A stretch of 37,876 nucleotides of DNA from Limosilactobacillus kribbianus (GCF_026413145.1 NZ_JAOVYZ010000015.1:1-37876), one strand, 5' to 3'. Positions 1 through 8,679 are shown, counted from the first letter of the stretch. Notes: generated by a model not told the origin, from the letters alone. Program-made: numbers and translations.

Positions 1-102
1 ATGCATCGTCGGAATAACATTCCTCGCAAGTCATTGAACTACCGCACACCACTTGAAGTATTCATGAAGCACGTCACCGATGAGCAACTAGCTTTTTTCT
101 AA
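1..102 (+). mobile_element. IS30-family transposase, C-terminal remnant
   Basis: The first 34 codons are open from the window edge to TAA at 100-102 and include RRNNIPRKSLNYRTPLEVF, which resembles the C-terminal end of IS30-family transposases. The rest of the element lies outside the window. The sequence just after the stop (about 103-121) should be the terminal inverted repeat, because the cas9 reading frame on the opposite strand stops making homologous protein there. The transposase stop overlaps the last codons of the truncated cas9 frame in antisense. The exact IS boundary and target duplication cannot be seen. Family assignment is from recognition of the C-terminal motif only. Confidence 0.75.
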
Positions 103-3100
103 CTTAATTTGACATTTCGGGTCATATAAAAAATTAAATTGGTTGAACTTAAATCGCTGTTTAGTGTCTTTTTCAAAGAACCGTTGATATTTCCCATAAA
201 TAAAGTAAGACTGCAAGCCTGAGTAACGGTGGTACAGATATTGACCGACAAATGCGCTCAGGTACCCATCTACCGCATGGTGATAATCGTTCACATCACG
301 GTTCTTATAGAGGTTAAGCGCTTCACGCAACTGGTGATTAAGCTCTGCCTTAACTTCAATAATCTGCGTGTCGTCCTTCTCATAGCGACTCGTGAGAATA
401 TTGGCCGCTAATTTAATTACCTGACGTGTCTCAACCAACTGCCGATTAATAAATCCATTAGCTTTATACTTATCAATTGAATCAGGATCAGTCATCAGAT
501 TATTACACTTTTTCTTACTAATCAGCCGATGGTCGGCAAGTTTCTTCCAAAGAGGCTTCATTTTTGAGCCGAACATCCTCAATGGAACATTATTCGATTT
601 ACCATTATTAACTGGCCGGCTAACCAAGACTTTGTTATCTAAGGAGTCGTCTTTGAGGAACGCCTGCGGAAGAATATGATCAATATCGTATTTAGTTGAA
701 ATTTCATCAATGTTGATTGGCTCGCCGGTGTACATATCACGACCCAACTGCGTAAAGTACAGGAAGAGACGATCATTCAGGTCCTTAACATCCCCCAATT
801 CTTGGTGAACCCTTTCATTAGCAACTAACTCTTTAGCGGTTGTTTCGTAAATGTCTTTTAACTTTGCTAACCGCGATTGGGTCCGGTGAGAGCGCTGATC
901 CTCCCGGGCAAACTCCAACGAGATGAACTTTGGCGCTCTGCCCGCGGCCCTGACAATATCATCGACAACCTTAACCACTTGTCGAATTGCTTTTTTGTTC
1001 TGCGGCGAAGTATATGCATCAGCCAAAATCGACTCGTAGTCTTCATCATTGATCTGGTCCTGGTTGGCATTCTTAATTTGTTCAGCAAAGACGGGCTCGT
1101 TAACAATCTCCATAAAAGTGCACTGCGTATTCCACATCAGGCCCAGAATGGACTCACCCTTCTCATTTTTCAGCCCACAAAGAAGCTTCTTGGAAAGTCG
1201 TCCCCATCCCTGATATCTTTTTGCGATTAAATCAGTAATCTGTTCTTTAGTCAGCCAGTTTATTTCCCGGAGTTTGGTTTTTAAGATGTTCTTATCTTCA
1301 AAAACGGTAATCCATTCAATAATTTGTTCGAAATCATTCTGCAAATTTGGATCATCGATCTTTGCACCAAAAATCTTCTTAAAATCAATATAGGTACCAA
1401 AGGAATTATTGAACTTCACCGGGTCAGACAACCCCGTTATTATTGGTCGATTGGCCATCCCCTTTGAAAGCAGGTTAGCCAATTGCGAAGCCTTCACGGT
1501 CTTTTTAGCCTTAAAGAGCTTTTCAAATGCCTCCTGTTTTTCGCCTACTTCTAATTTACTGCCATTTACACGCACCATGTTTAGTTCGTTTAGCACTTTA
1601 AAACGTTCGTATAGAAGACTGTGGTCAGGTAAAACATCTTCCCCAATTAAATACGTATCCTTGGTCGTCATCCGCTTTATGAACTGGTTAGCCGATTCAG
1701 TGCGATCAACTTTTTCGTCAAAATTCCATGGCGTAATCTTACCTGGCGCTTTTCTAATCATCCACGCAAAGCTCTTGCCCGAAGACTTCTCCTGATCTTC
1801 TTTGGTGATTAACGGGCCAACATAGTAAGGAATGCGGAAAGCAACCAGTTCACTTAACTTGTACTTAGCCCTGCTTTGACGCTGCTCATTTGGATTTGGC
1901 TCGGCAAGCCAAGAGTAGTATTTGCTTTGGTTTTCAATAATTTTTTCTAGTTCTTTTAAATGTAAATGCAGCTGGTAAGGAATGACACCATTCTGATTGG
2001 TCCGCTGCTTGGGCATAAACTGATTTTGATCAATCAATGCCTTAATCTCCTCTGCCAGTTGAGTATTATTTAAGGAGCGCTTTACAACTTTATAGAAGTC
2101 ATCTTGACTGGCCGTCCCTGACTTCTTTGTTGAATTGCCAACGTACTCTGCATATGCTTCCATCACTTCAGAATACGTCTTTCTATCTAAGGACTTGGCA
2201 TACTTTTTGAGCATCTCCAGGTGATTCTTGTGAGCATCATATTTTTCAATCATTGACTCGCTGAGAGTTTGTCCGCTTGGCACAATATCATTTAGAGTGA
2301 TTTGAGAATATAATTTAGATAAAAGATCTAATATCGTCAGTTGTGGTTCATTTAATTCGCCAGTCAATTCTGCTAAAGTGTCGTCGATATTCTCATCGCT
2401 GAGCTGAATTTTCCACTTATTTTTATCTTCAGTAGTTATTTTTAAGACTTCAGCTAAGTCAAATTTGTACCCTAGAATGGCCTTACTTATTTGCTTAGCA
2501 ATGCTTAAATTTAACTTATCCAGTGATTTATCGCCCAAAACGACATAGAGAATTTTGGCAATCTCTTTTTGCTTATCTAAAGTGGCCGTGCTACTATCTA
2601 GCAGTTTCTGAGCAATTGCATCCGTCTTCTCAAGATTAATTTGAAACGGCGCTACTGGATCAATCTCGTCAAAAGCATCGTTGATTGACTTAAAGTCTTC
2701 CTCAAAATTGATTTTGTCAGTGCTGAATTTTGAAACTGGCAAATTATTCAAGAAATTACCCCGGTATTTCACAATGTGGTGAATCGCTAAGAAAATCTCT
2801 CGAAGGTCAAACTGCCGATCGTCATTCATCAGATGATACCGCAAGTGATAAATGGTTGGGTATTTATCATAAAATGCACTGTCGGTTTCATCGGGGAACA
2901 ATAGAGAACTTGAAAACCACTTTTTGCTATCCTGAGGTGACAAATTAGATTCTTTCAAGCGTGCAAAGAAGGTTGGGTCAACCTTTGCCATATACGGATC
3001 AAAGATTTCCTCGAGCAAAGAAAGCCGCCACTTCCGCCGCTTGAGCCGCCGCCGGGTGGTTCTGAAGCCACGCCGCTCTGCAGCCGTTGTTCCTTTCTTA

Positions 3101-3225
3101 AATAAGCGTGCCCCGATCACTGTCTTTCCCTTTAAACGGATTGGTCGATATTTTTCATCAATTGCTGAAAAGCCGACCGAGGTTGCCCCGATATCGAGGC
3201 CAATAGAATAATCACCCTTATACAT
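88..3225 (-). CDS. cas9: Type II Cas9 endonuclease, C-terminally truncated by IS30 insertion
   Basis: RNA-guided DNA endonuclease of the SpCas9-like (type II-A) kind. RuvC-I has IGLDIGATSVGF with D11. An arginine-rich bridge helix lies around residues 50-75. RuvC-II has ISLEFARED with E771, the HNH domain has YDIDHILPQ with H850 followed by GKSNNVP, and RuvC-III has HHAVDGYL with H983 and D986. Both nuclease centres look intact. Homology ends near NFLYD (about residue 1035), and the last 10 residues are encoded by IS DNA. Family members run to about 1370 residues, so the end of RuvC-III and the whole PAM-interacting C-terminal domain are missing. The start ATG has a strong AAGGAGGAG site. No array, cas1/cas2/csn2 or tracrRNA was found here. 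DNA targeting is probably abolished; a residual RNA-binding or regulatory role is only speculation. Confidence 0.93.
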   Translation of the reverse strand: MYKGDYSIGLDIGATSVGFSAIDEKYRPIRLKGKTVIGARLFKKGTTAAERRGFRTTRRRLKRRKWRLSLLEEIFDPYMAKVDPTFFARLKESNLSPQDSKKWFSSSLLFPDETDSAFYDKYPTIYHLRYHLMNDDRQFDLREIFLAIHHIVKYRGNFLNNLPVSKFSTDKINFEEDFKSINDAFDEIDPVAPFQINLEKTDAIAQKLLDSSTATLDKQKEIAKILYVVLGDKSLDKLNLSIAKQISKAILGYKFDLAEVLKITTEDKNKWKIQLSDENIDDTLAELTGELNEPQLTILDLLSKLYSQITLNDIVPSGQTLSESMIEKYDAHKNHLEMLKKYAKSLDRKTYSEVMEAYAEYVGNSTKKSGTASQDDFYKVVKRSLNNTQLAEEIKALIDQNQFMPKQRTNQNGVIPYQLHLHLKELEKIIENQSKYYSWLAEPNPNEQRQSRAKYKLSELVAFRIPYYVGPLITKEDQEKSSGKSFAWMIRKAPGKITPWNFDEKVDRTESANQFIKRMTTKDTYLIGEDVLPDHSLLYERFKVLNELNMVRVNGSKLEVGEKQEAFEKLFKAKKTVKASQLANLLSKGMANRPIITGLSDPVKFNNSFGTYIDFKKIFGAKIDDPNLQNDFEQIIEWITVFEDKNILKTKLREINWLTKEQITDLIAKRYQGWGRLSKKLLCGLKNEKGESILGLMWNTQCTFMEIVNEPVFAEQIKNANQDQINDEDYESILADAYTSPQNKKAIRQVVKVVDDIVRAAGRAPKFISLEFAREDQRSHRTQSRLAKLKDIYETTAKELVANERVHQELGDVKDLNDRLFLYFTQLGRDMYTGEPINIDEISTKYDIDHILPQAFLKDDSLDNKVLVSRPVNNGKSNNVPLRMFGSKMKPLWKKLADHRLISKKKCNNLMTDPDSIDKYKANGFINRQLVETRQVIKLAANILTSRYEKDDTQIIEVKAELNHQLREALNLYKNRDVNDYHHAVDGYLSAFVGQYLYHRYSGLQSYFIYGKYQRFFEKDTKQRFKFNQFNFLYDPKCQIKLEKS

Positions 3226-3341
3226 GCGAAACTCCTCCTTATATTTTATAAAAATATTCTTATTACTTTTATCATATCAAAAAGAAAGCGGGTACACCAT
3301 CCGTTGCCTTATTAAAAAAGAATTTTTCAACATTAAACATG

Positions 3342-3379
3342 CCCCACCCTCGTTCGACGACAGCCAAACGAAGGTGGGG
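3342..3379. terminator. Strong hairpin between cas9 and the membrane-protein gene
   Basis: A 15-bp stem with two mismatches pairs 3342-3356 with 3365-3379 (CCCCACC at one end, GGTGGGG at the other) around an 8-base loop. It lies just after the stop of the minus-strand membrane-protein gene and before the cas9 promoter region. The T-tract is weak on either strand, so it may be a terminator or another RNA structure. No anti-repeat or tracrRNA-like sequence was recognised in the remaining bases up to the cas9 start. Confidence 0.5.
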
Positions 3380-3400
3380 TACTTATTTCCTATATTAATT

Positions 3401-4150
3401 TCAAAGCCGCACAACCAAATTAACCAGCAGCGACCAACAGATTGCGACCGCCATCACCATCCCAAAGGCCGCCAGCAAGGCAATCAAAGCGTGTTGAATC
3501 AACGCCGCCTTGCCCAGCAGGATCAGGACGAAGAGGATCACTCCCACCAGAATATACAGGGTGACCGCGGCCGGGAGTGCGTTTTTGAGGTCGGCATTAC
3601 TAAGGTCAAAGCCGCAGATCGTGATATTGACCGACAGCAGGACCCAGATGATCACAGCGCCCCAGTGCAGCGGTGCGCTCGCGGGAACGGTCGCAGTTAA
3701 GGGATAATTGAGCGCACTCCCAATTGTCTGCAGGCCCCACCAGTAAATCGCCGGCACCAGCCACCTGGTCAGCAAAATTAGTACCGCGGCACATCCATAG
3801 ACTGGCGCCGTCCCGATCAGCGCGTTGCCGAGAAACTGGTAGTAACTTCCCTTATTCCAGGAATGATTCACGTAGCCCAGCGTCCCGCCGTCATCCGGAA
3901 CGTTTGTGATCAGTAAACGGAAGTCATTGATCCGGTGACCAAAGAGCAGGGCCATGATCAGGTGACTGAGCTCGTGGAAAATCACGCCGAGCCCGCCCAA
4001 CCAAACCACGGCCCGCGCACCATACCGGCTTGCCAGGCGCTCCTTGGAATTACGGTTGATGAAGGTTAGACCGAGAACTATCACTAGCGGGACCAGCACG
4101 AGCATTAGCAAGTAACCAGCCGTAGTCTTTAGATCTGATGTTAGGTTCAA
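3401..4150 (-). CDS. Polytopic membrane protein with HELSH motif (M50-like)
   Basis: A 249-residue hydrophobic protein with about six predicted membrane spans. A first span (about residues 11-30) is followed by a segment containing VIFHELSHLIMALLFGH near residue 58. HExxH inside a hydrophobic segment is the zinc-binding signature of M50-type intramembrane or membrane-associated metalloproteases. A later GNALIGTAPVYG stretch could contribute to the same fold. I do not see a clear NxxPxxxxD second motif, so protease activity is unproven. The reported start is TTG, with GGTGAGG very close upstream; no better ATG was found. It stands alone between two hairpins, next to cas9, and nothing in the context indicates a substrate. 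Confidence 0.6.
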   Translation of the reverse strand: MNLTSDLKTTAGYLLMLVLVPLVIVLGLTFINRNSKERLASRYGARAVVWLGGLGVIFHELSHLIMALLFGHRINDFRLLITNVPDDGGTLGYVNHSWNKGSYYQFLGNALIGTAPVYGCAAVLILLTRWLVPAIYWWGLQTIGSALNYPLTATVPASAPLHWGAVIIWVLLSVNITICGFDLSNADLKNALPAAVTLYILVGVILFVLILLGKAALIQHALIALLAAFGMVMAVAICWSLLVNLVVRL

Positions 4151-4226
4151 GTCCTCACCGCCCTTCGTTTAATACCACAATCATAATCGCTGCCAACCAG
4201 TAGCGCAAATTTTAACCCTACAACTC

Positions 4227-4262
4227 AAAAATCTCCCAGCAAAATTCTGCTAGGAGATTTTT
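4227..4262. terminator. Bidirectional Rho-independent terminator
   Basis: The stem AAAATCTCC-AGCA / TGCT-GGAGATTTT is followed by T-rich sequence on both strands. It closes the minus-strand transcription unit that carries the SDR remnant and the PLD-ATPase gene. Confidence 0.8.
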
Positions 4263-4269
4263 AATTTTT

Positions 4270-4594
4270 CTACCGCACCATGGCGGAGCCACCATTAATG
4301 GCAATCTGCTGCCCGGTAATATAGTGGGCAGCGTCGGAAGCCAGAAATACTAACGCCGGCGCGATATTCTTCAGCGGATCGCCCAGATATCCTAACGGAA
4401 AAGCCTGTCCCATTTGTTTTTGGACCTGTTGCTTCAACTCTGGTGTGACTTTTTTGCCCCTTCAGCACCGTCGAGCGTCCACGCCGTTGGCAAAGAGAGC
4501 GAACCGATACCTTTCCTTTTGGGTAGGCACGCAATTCATCTTCTAAGGCCGCACTAAGCAGCTGCCATGTCATTTTGCTTCGTCGATTTTCCAT
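4270..4594 (-). pseudogene. Decayed short-chain dehydrogenase/reductase (3' part only)
   Basis: Reading the minus strand from about 4460 to the TAG at 4270-4272 gives an intact SDR C-terminus ending with YITGQQIAINGGSAMVR, the usual last strand of classical SDRs. Upstream of an A-rich run near 4455 the frame changes, and fragments in other frames (DELRAYPKG, then GAEGAKK) continue the homology for a short distance. The N-terminal Rossmann half with the Gly-rich loop and the YxxxK catalytic region is absent. The remnant begins a few bases after the PLD-ATPase stop, which suggests that the accessory gene inserted into or replaced the 5' part of the SDR gene. It is not expected to be functional. 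Confidence 0.75.
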
Positions 4595-4610
4595 CTACCA
4601 ACACTTCCAA

Positions 4611-6884
4611 TCATTTTCTCTTCTTTAGCCAGCGCCAAAATGAGCTTGGCGGCAGCGGTGCCCCAATCCACTTGCAAAACTCCCTGGCCTTGATTTCCGC
4701 AATCCCGTCCTTGGCCGAGCCAATTAACAGTCTTGGCGGAATAGCGTCCGAATACTGCTTAATTGGATTGCTTCTGCGATCATTACTAGCGATTCGATTC
4801 AGATCAACATAAAAGCGATTATTTCTGGTCTCATAATTAAAGAGTGGCTGCCTCTTGTGCGCATCTTCGTGATAAAGTTTTCGCCAAACACTCTTATTTT
4901 GAAAATCAGCATCATTCAGCTTTTCGGTGGGAAAATAGGCTGGCACCTGCCGACCGACTCGCCGATAGTAGGCCTTAAAAATCGACCGCGTAATGGACAA
5001 GGGGTCTTCACGCAACTGATTAATCATCGCGCTGTTTTCGTCCTCACTATTACCAAGTTCATCTAATTTTTTACTGATTTGAATAATGAAATCACTAAAT
5101 AGTTTAGTGTCAAGCCGTTTTTTGATGGCGTTAATGTTATCAGAAGCCTGCCGTGCCCTTCGCGGATCCTCTTTGATATTTGGAAAAGCCTGATTAAAGG
5201 TTAAGGAATAGACCCGTCGCTGGGCTGCGGAGTCGAGGCCATACACATCAAAGTTGGTCGTCGCAATCAGCGCTGGGGTCGCTTTGGGGTTCCCCTTGTA
5301 GGCATTCGACACCCGTTTAATTAGGGTTGACCCATACTTATCCTGCTCATAAAAGTCAGACTGGACTTCATCGATAAAGATTGGCCAAACATTATCTTCA
5401 TCGGCCATCCACTTACTCAGCTTTCTAATTCGATCGGCTTTGACCGTTTTCTTCGCACTGCTGGCAATATCCGTGTCGTATGCCAATGCCGTTTCATGCA
5501 CCGAAAATAGGCTCACCATCTCAATCAAGATCTGCTGCAGTTCCGACTTGCCTGAACCCCCAATCCCGTTGAGAAACAAAAATAGCGGCAAATTATTCCG
5601 ATCGCTTTCGGGGTACAGCGCCCCGATCTCGTACAGAAAGGGCGCCGTAAAAGTATAGAGAATTGCTTCATAAACCCGCATGCCATAGTTATTCGTAAAG
5701 CGAGCATCAACGATCCAATCGCGGTATGAAGCAATGAGATCATCAATCACCTCTAGCGCCGTAGCAATATCGTCGCTTGAAGCTTCCCGACCAATCGGTT
5801 CTAGTGATTTATTTGCCGGATTATAAATGAAAAGCCCGCTGATGTTTTTAGCCAGATTCCGTTCGACCGGACACGACTTATACAAGGTGCGGTGGCGCTT
5901 AAGATCGCTCTCAGCCTCCTCCTGGTCCGTAACCCGGCGCACTTTCAGATACTTAGTGATCACCTTGTTAATCTGACGGGGCTTTTTAATGACCGGTTGC
6001 TTGTTGCGGGTCGTAACCGCCTCATGCGTGATTTTATAAACCGTTGTCGCATCCTGAAGGCTCTCTTTTGCTAAATCTAAGACCTTGAGATTACTAGCCC
6101 CGGAGTCCTTAAGGTCATCAATAATCTTCGGGGAAAGGACCTTTGAATCTACTTTGGCGCCAATATCTGCTAAGTTTTCCGCAATCCCCTCGGCTTTGAC
6201 CAGTTCGGTCTGCTCAACATCCAAAACAACGGGAGCTTTTTTCTTTACTGCATCCCCGATTTTCGCATCATTAATCTTCAACAATTCATCGGGAAAGTAG
6301 CTATGACAAATTTTCTTAATGTGGCTTTCATAATAATCCTGATATTTCTGAAACAATTTCGAATTGTCCCAGATCATAATATCTTCCAATTGGTGGGTTT
6401 GACTGTTAAAAGCCTGGTCTGAGAGGTTGGCCGAGCCAATAATCAGTCGCTTCTCAGTGGTTGCTGAATTGCTAAGCAAGTAAAACTTGGAATGAATGAT
6501 GTAACCAGTCGGTACCAAGAATGAGTAGGCCGTCCGCAAGCGCTTTTTAAGATTGTTCGAAAGCTCATTGTAATGGTCAAGTGGTTCGCCTTCTAAAGCG
6601 TTCTTTACAGAAGAAAAGATCGCCATCTTCGAAATCGCTTCCTGCGCCTTGACCTGCTGGATATTCTCTTGAATTCCAAGCACCAGTTCAAACTTTTTGA
6701 AATCAGAAAAATACTTACTAATAAACCTTCCCGATGCAGAATAGGTCACACCGGTAAATGTGTCAAAGCGCCGACTGTCAAAAATATCTGGAACAGTAAT
6801 CTGGGAAACATCCTCTCCATTAATCAGAACATGCAGCGAATTAAGATCATCGGGTTCACCAAGGAGTGAAGTTTGAGCATTCAT
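4611..6884 (-). CDS. PLD-type nuclease / P-loop ATPase fusion protein
   Basis: A 757-residue two-module protein from the chosen ATG (MNAQTSLLGE). Residues about 35-190 resemble a restriction-endonuclease-type phospholipase D domain, with HSKFYLL (H131, K133) followed by GSANLS (S151, N153) and an acidic residue in QLEDIM. This is one HxK catalytic half, so a dimer would be needed for a full active site. A charged linker occupies about 200-330. The C-terminal ATPase has Walker A GIGGSGKS (440-447), Walker B PIFIDE (501-506), a sensor-like ATTN (541-544) and a possible arginine finger in AQRRVYSL (R556/R557), as in AAA+ or superfamily 3 helicases. The frame stays open upstream to TTG 7055 and ATG 7028, but that part encodes a terminator-like hairpin and lacks PLD homology. 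Nuclease plus ATPase beside a broken cas9 suggests defence; this is inference. Confidence 0.72.
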   Translation of the reverse strand: MNAQTSLLGEPDDLNSLHVLINGEDVSQITVPDIFDSRRFDTFTGVTYSASGRFISKYFSDFKKFELVLGIQENIQQVKAQEAISKMAIFSSVKNALEGEPLDHYNELSNNLKKRLRTAYSFLVPTGYIIHSKFYLLSNSATTEKRLIIGSANLSDQAFNSQTHQLEDIMIWDNSKLFQKYQDYYESHIKKICHSYFPDELLKINDAKIGDAVKKKAPVVLDVEQTELVKAEGIAENLADIGAKVDSKVLSPKIIDDLKDSGASNLKVLDLAKESLQDATTVYKITHEAVTTRNKQPVIKKPRQINKVITKYLKVRRVTDQEEAESDLKRHRTLYKSCPVERNLAKNISGLFIYNPANKSLEPIGREASSDDIATALEVIDDLIASYRDWIVDARFTNNYGMRVYEAILYTFTAPFLYEIGALYPESDRNNLPLFLFLNGIGGSGKSELQQILIEMVSLFSVHETALAYDTDIASSAKKTVKADRIRKLSKWMADEDNVWPIFIDEVQSDFYEQDKYGSTLIKRVSNAYKGNPKATPALIATTNFDVYGLDSAAQRRVYSLTFNQAFPNIKEDPRRARQASDNINAIKKRLDTKLFSDFIIQISKKLDELGNSEDENSAMINQLREDPLSITRSIFKAYYRRVGRQVPAYFPTEKLNDADFQNKSVWRKLYHEDAHKRQPLFNYETRNNRFYVDLNRIASNDRRSNPIKQYSDAIPPRLLIGSAKDGIAEIKAREFCKWIGAPLPPSSFWRWLKKRK

Positions 6885-6950
6885 TGAAATTACCCGCTTT
6901 CTTGTCTTTCGGGAAAAATAACAAATCCATATTCCTGCCTCTGCTCGCCA

Positions 6951-7003
6951 TGTCAAAAAGTAAAAGCTCAGAGCAACGGTTGGTAACCACTGTTCTGAGC
7001 TTT
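6951..7003 (-). promoter_or_regulatory. Hairpin and candidate promoter upstream of the PLD-ATPase gene
   Basis: AAAGCTCAGA at 6963-6972 pairs with TCTGAGCTTT at 6994-7003. On the minus strand the hairpin is followed by TTTTACTTTTTG, as in a Rho-independent terminator. It runs into TTGACA (plus coordinates 6951-6956), a consensus -35, although the -10 sequence 17 bases on (AATATG) is poor. A terminator followed by a promoter here would support the internal ATG at 6884 as the real start. The 268-base gap up to the flavoprotein stop holds nothing else that I recognise. Confidence 0.45.
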
Positions 7004-7110
7004 CAAGTTGCGGTGTCACTAATTTCATTATGCTAGTTTGTTCCTTTTTTCTCAACTAATTAGCATTTGCTGATCAAATATCTCTTTTCTACCCTTGTAA
7101 TATTCATTCC

Positions 7111-7142
7111 AAAAAAGCGGCCCCACCAGCAGGTCAGGCCGC
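7111..7142 (-). terminator. Rho-independent terminator of the flavoprotein gene
   Basis: GCGGCC pairs with GGCCGC (7117-7122 with 7137-7142) and is followed on the minus strand by six T. It lies 11 bases after the flavoprotein stop. Confidence 0.8.
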
Positions 7143-7152
7143 CCTTTTCAAA

Positions 7153-8583
7153 TTATTCCTCGACGATGTGTTGAACCGCGTTTCGCCCGGAGAAGCTGGC
7201 GTAACCGGCCGTCGATCCCGGCAGGGTCACGGCATAGGTATCGCCAACCATCATCCCCGCAGCATCGTTACCGATCACGTACAAACCACCGATCGGGTAG
7301 CCGTAATCGTTCAAGACCCGGTTGCAATTGTCAACCCGGATGCCGCCAATTGCCGCCGCAATGCCGACCCCCAGTTCAACTGCATAGAACGGGCCGTCCG
7401 TGACCGACGTCAGATACTTGGCATCCTTGCCGTAGTCGGTATCGATCCCCGCCGCTACCAGCTGATTGTAATTCTGAATCGTCTGTGGCAACTTAGCCAG
7501 GTGCAGTTTTGCTGCCAATTCGTCAATCGTCGCCGCACTCGTTAAGAAGCGCTGGTGGCTGGCCAGGTCGGCTTTAATTTCCTCCGGCAGTTTAGCAAGC
7601 TTGTCCGGTGAAACCGGTGAGTTGCCAACCTTCTTGTATAGGCCGACCTTCTCCAGGTGGTCAACCGCCGCCTGGTCAAAGATCGAGTAGACCTTGGACT
7701 GGGTCAAGATCGCGTTTCCCGCATTGCACATGTTGTCATTGACGTCTTCGTTAATAAACCGTTCCCCCTGCTCGTTGACCCACAGGATTGCCTCCTGGGT
7801 GGCAGCCGCGCCCAGCTCTGAACCCATGTACATAAAGGCCGGTTTCATTGGGTCATAGATAAAGCCACCGCCGAACTGTGGGGCACCAAGGGAGGCGTGC
7901 TGGCCGCCAGCCTGCCAGGCCAGCTTCAGGCCATCCCCGGTTGATTTTCCGTCACTGACCGTCATCAACCGCGAACTGTTGACTAGCTGCTTCATCAGTT
8001 GCGGATTATCCGCGTAGCCACCGGTTGCCAATAGAACGTGCTTGGTCAGGAAGGTCTGCTCAAGCCCCGTTGTTTCATTCTTCGCCACCAAACCCTGCAC
8101 CTGACTATCCGTACTGAGAATCCGCTGAGCCGCAATGCTGGTCAGAAATTCAACGCCCAGGTCCCGGGCCTTTTGTTCCAGCACCTGAACGGCCGCGTGA
8201 CCACCACCGGTAAAGGCGTGGATGGTCGGCCAGCTGTCACCCTGGGCTCCAACACCAGCAAATTCAACGCCCAGCCGGTGCAGCCAGTCGATCGTCTCGC
8301 CGCTGTGGTCAAAATAGTGCTTCAGGTGAGCGGCATTGGCCTCATAATGGGAATAATCCAGTTCGCTCTTGAGCACCGCCAGCTTATCAATCTTGATCCC
8401 GTGCTGCTTTTGCAGGTACGAATCAATACCGAGGGCTCCTTCAACATAGTTTCCGTTACCACCAATCGTCCGGCCTTTTTCCAGCACCAAGGTCTTTAAA
8501 TGGTGGCTGCCAGCTTCCACCGCGGCACTCAGCCCGGACAAGCCGGCACCGACAATTACCAAGTCATACTGTTTTTGCTCCAT
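7153..8583 (-). CDS. FAD-dependent fumarate-reductase-type flavoprotein
   Basis: A 476-residue soluble flavoprotein of the FAD-binding 2 family (fumarate reductase / succinate dehydrogenase flavoprotein type). The N-terminus has the dinucleotide-binding motif VIVGAGLSGLSAA followed by an acidic strand end (LVLEKG). Further family features are the FAD contact VLLATGGYADN in the middle and GGIRVDNCNRVL plus GLYVIGNDAAGMM near the end. No haem-binding or membrane domain is present, so electrons would come from a soluble partner or bound flavin. The ATG at 8583 has AAGGAAGTG eight bases upstream; the frame could begin three codons earlier at GTG, which is less likely. A frameshifted TetR gene lies just upstream on the same strand and may have controlled it. 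The substrate (fumarate, or another unsaturated acid such as urocanate) cannot be told from sequence alone. Confidence 0.85.
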   Translation of the reverse strand: MEQKQYDLVIVGAGLSGLSAAVEAGSHHLKTLVLEKGRTIGGNGNYVEGALGIDSYLQKQHGIKIDKLAVLKSELDYSHYEANAAHLKHYFDHSGETIDWLHRLGVEFAGVGAQGDSWPTIHAFTGGGHAAVQVLEQKARDLGVEFLTSIAAQRILSTDSQVQGLVAKNETTGLEQTFLTKHVLLATGGYADNPQLMKQLVNSSRLMTVSDGKSTGDGLKLAWQAGGQHASLGAPQFGGGFIYDPMKPAFMYMGSELGAAATQEAILWVNEQGERFINEDVNDNMCNAGNAILTQSKVYSIFDQAAVDHLEKVGLYKKVGNSPVSPDKLAKLPEEIKADLASHQRFLTSAATIDELAAKLHLAKLPQTIQNYNQLVAAGIDTDYGKDAKYLTSVTDGPFYAVELGVGIAAAIGGIRVDNCNRVLNDYGYPIGGLYVIGNDAAGMMVGDTYAVTLPGSTAGYASFSGRNAVQHIVEE

Positions 8584-8679
8584 CTTCAGCACTTCCTTTT
8601 TGTATTTGTCTTCACAATACCGTATTTGGAAGCAAATTTGAATTTACACTTTGGTCTTTTTGTTCAGGTCGCCTATAAT

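Noticed and set aside
3226-3400. Possible tracrRNA or CRISPR leader beside cas9
   Set aside because: A stretch reading AATAAGGCAACGG on the minus strand loosely recalls a tracrRNA nexus, but there is no anti-repeat, no repeat array and no matching terminator, so I do not call it.
4295-4594. Intact 99-codon gene on the minus strand
   Set aside because: It mixes frames of the decayed SDR. The recognisable C-terminus is in another frame, so it is annotated as a pseudogene.
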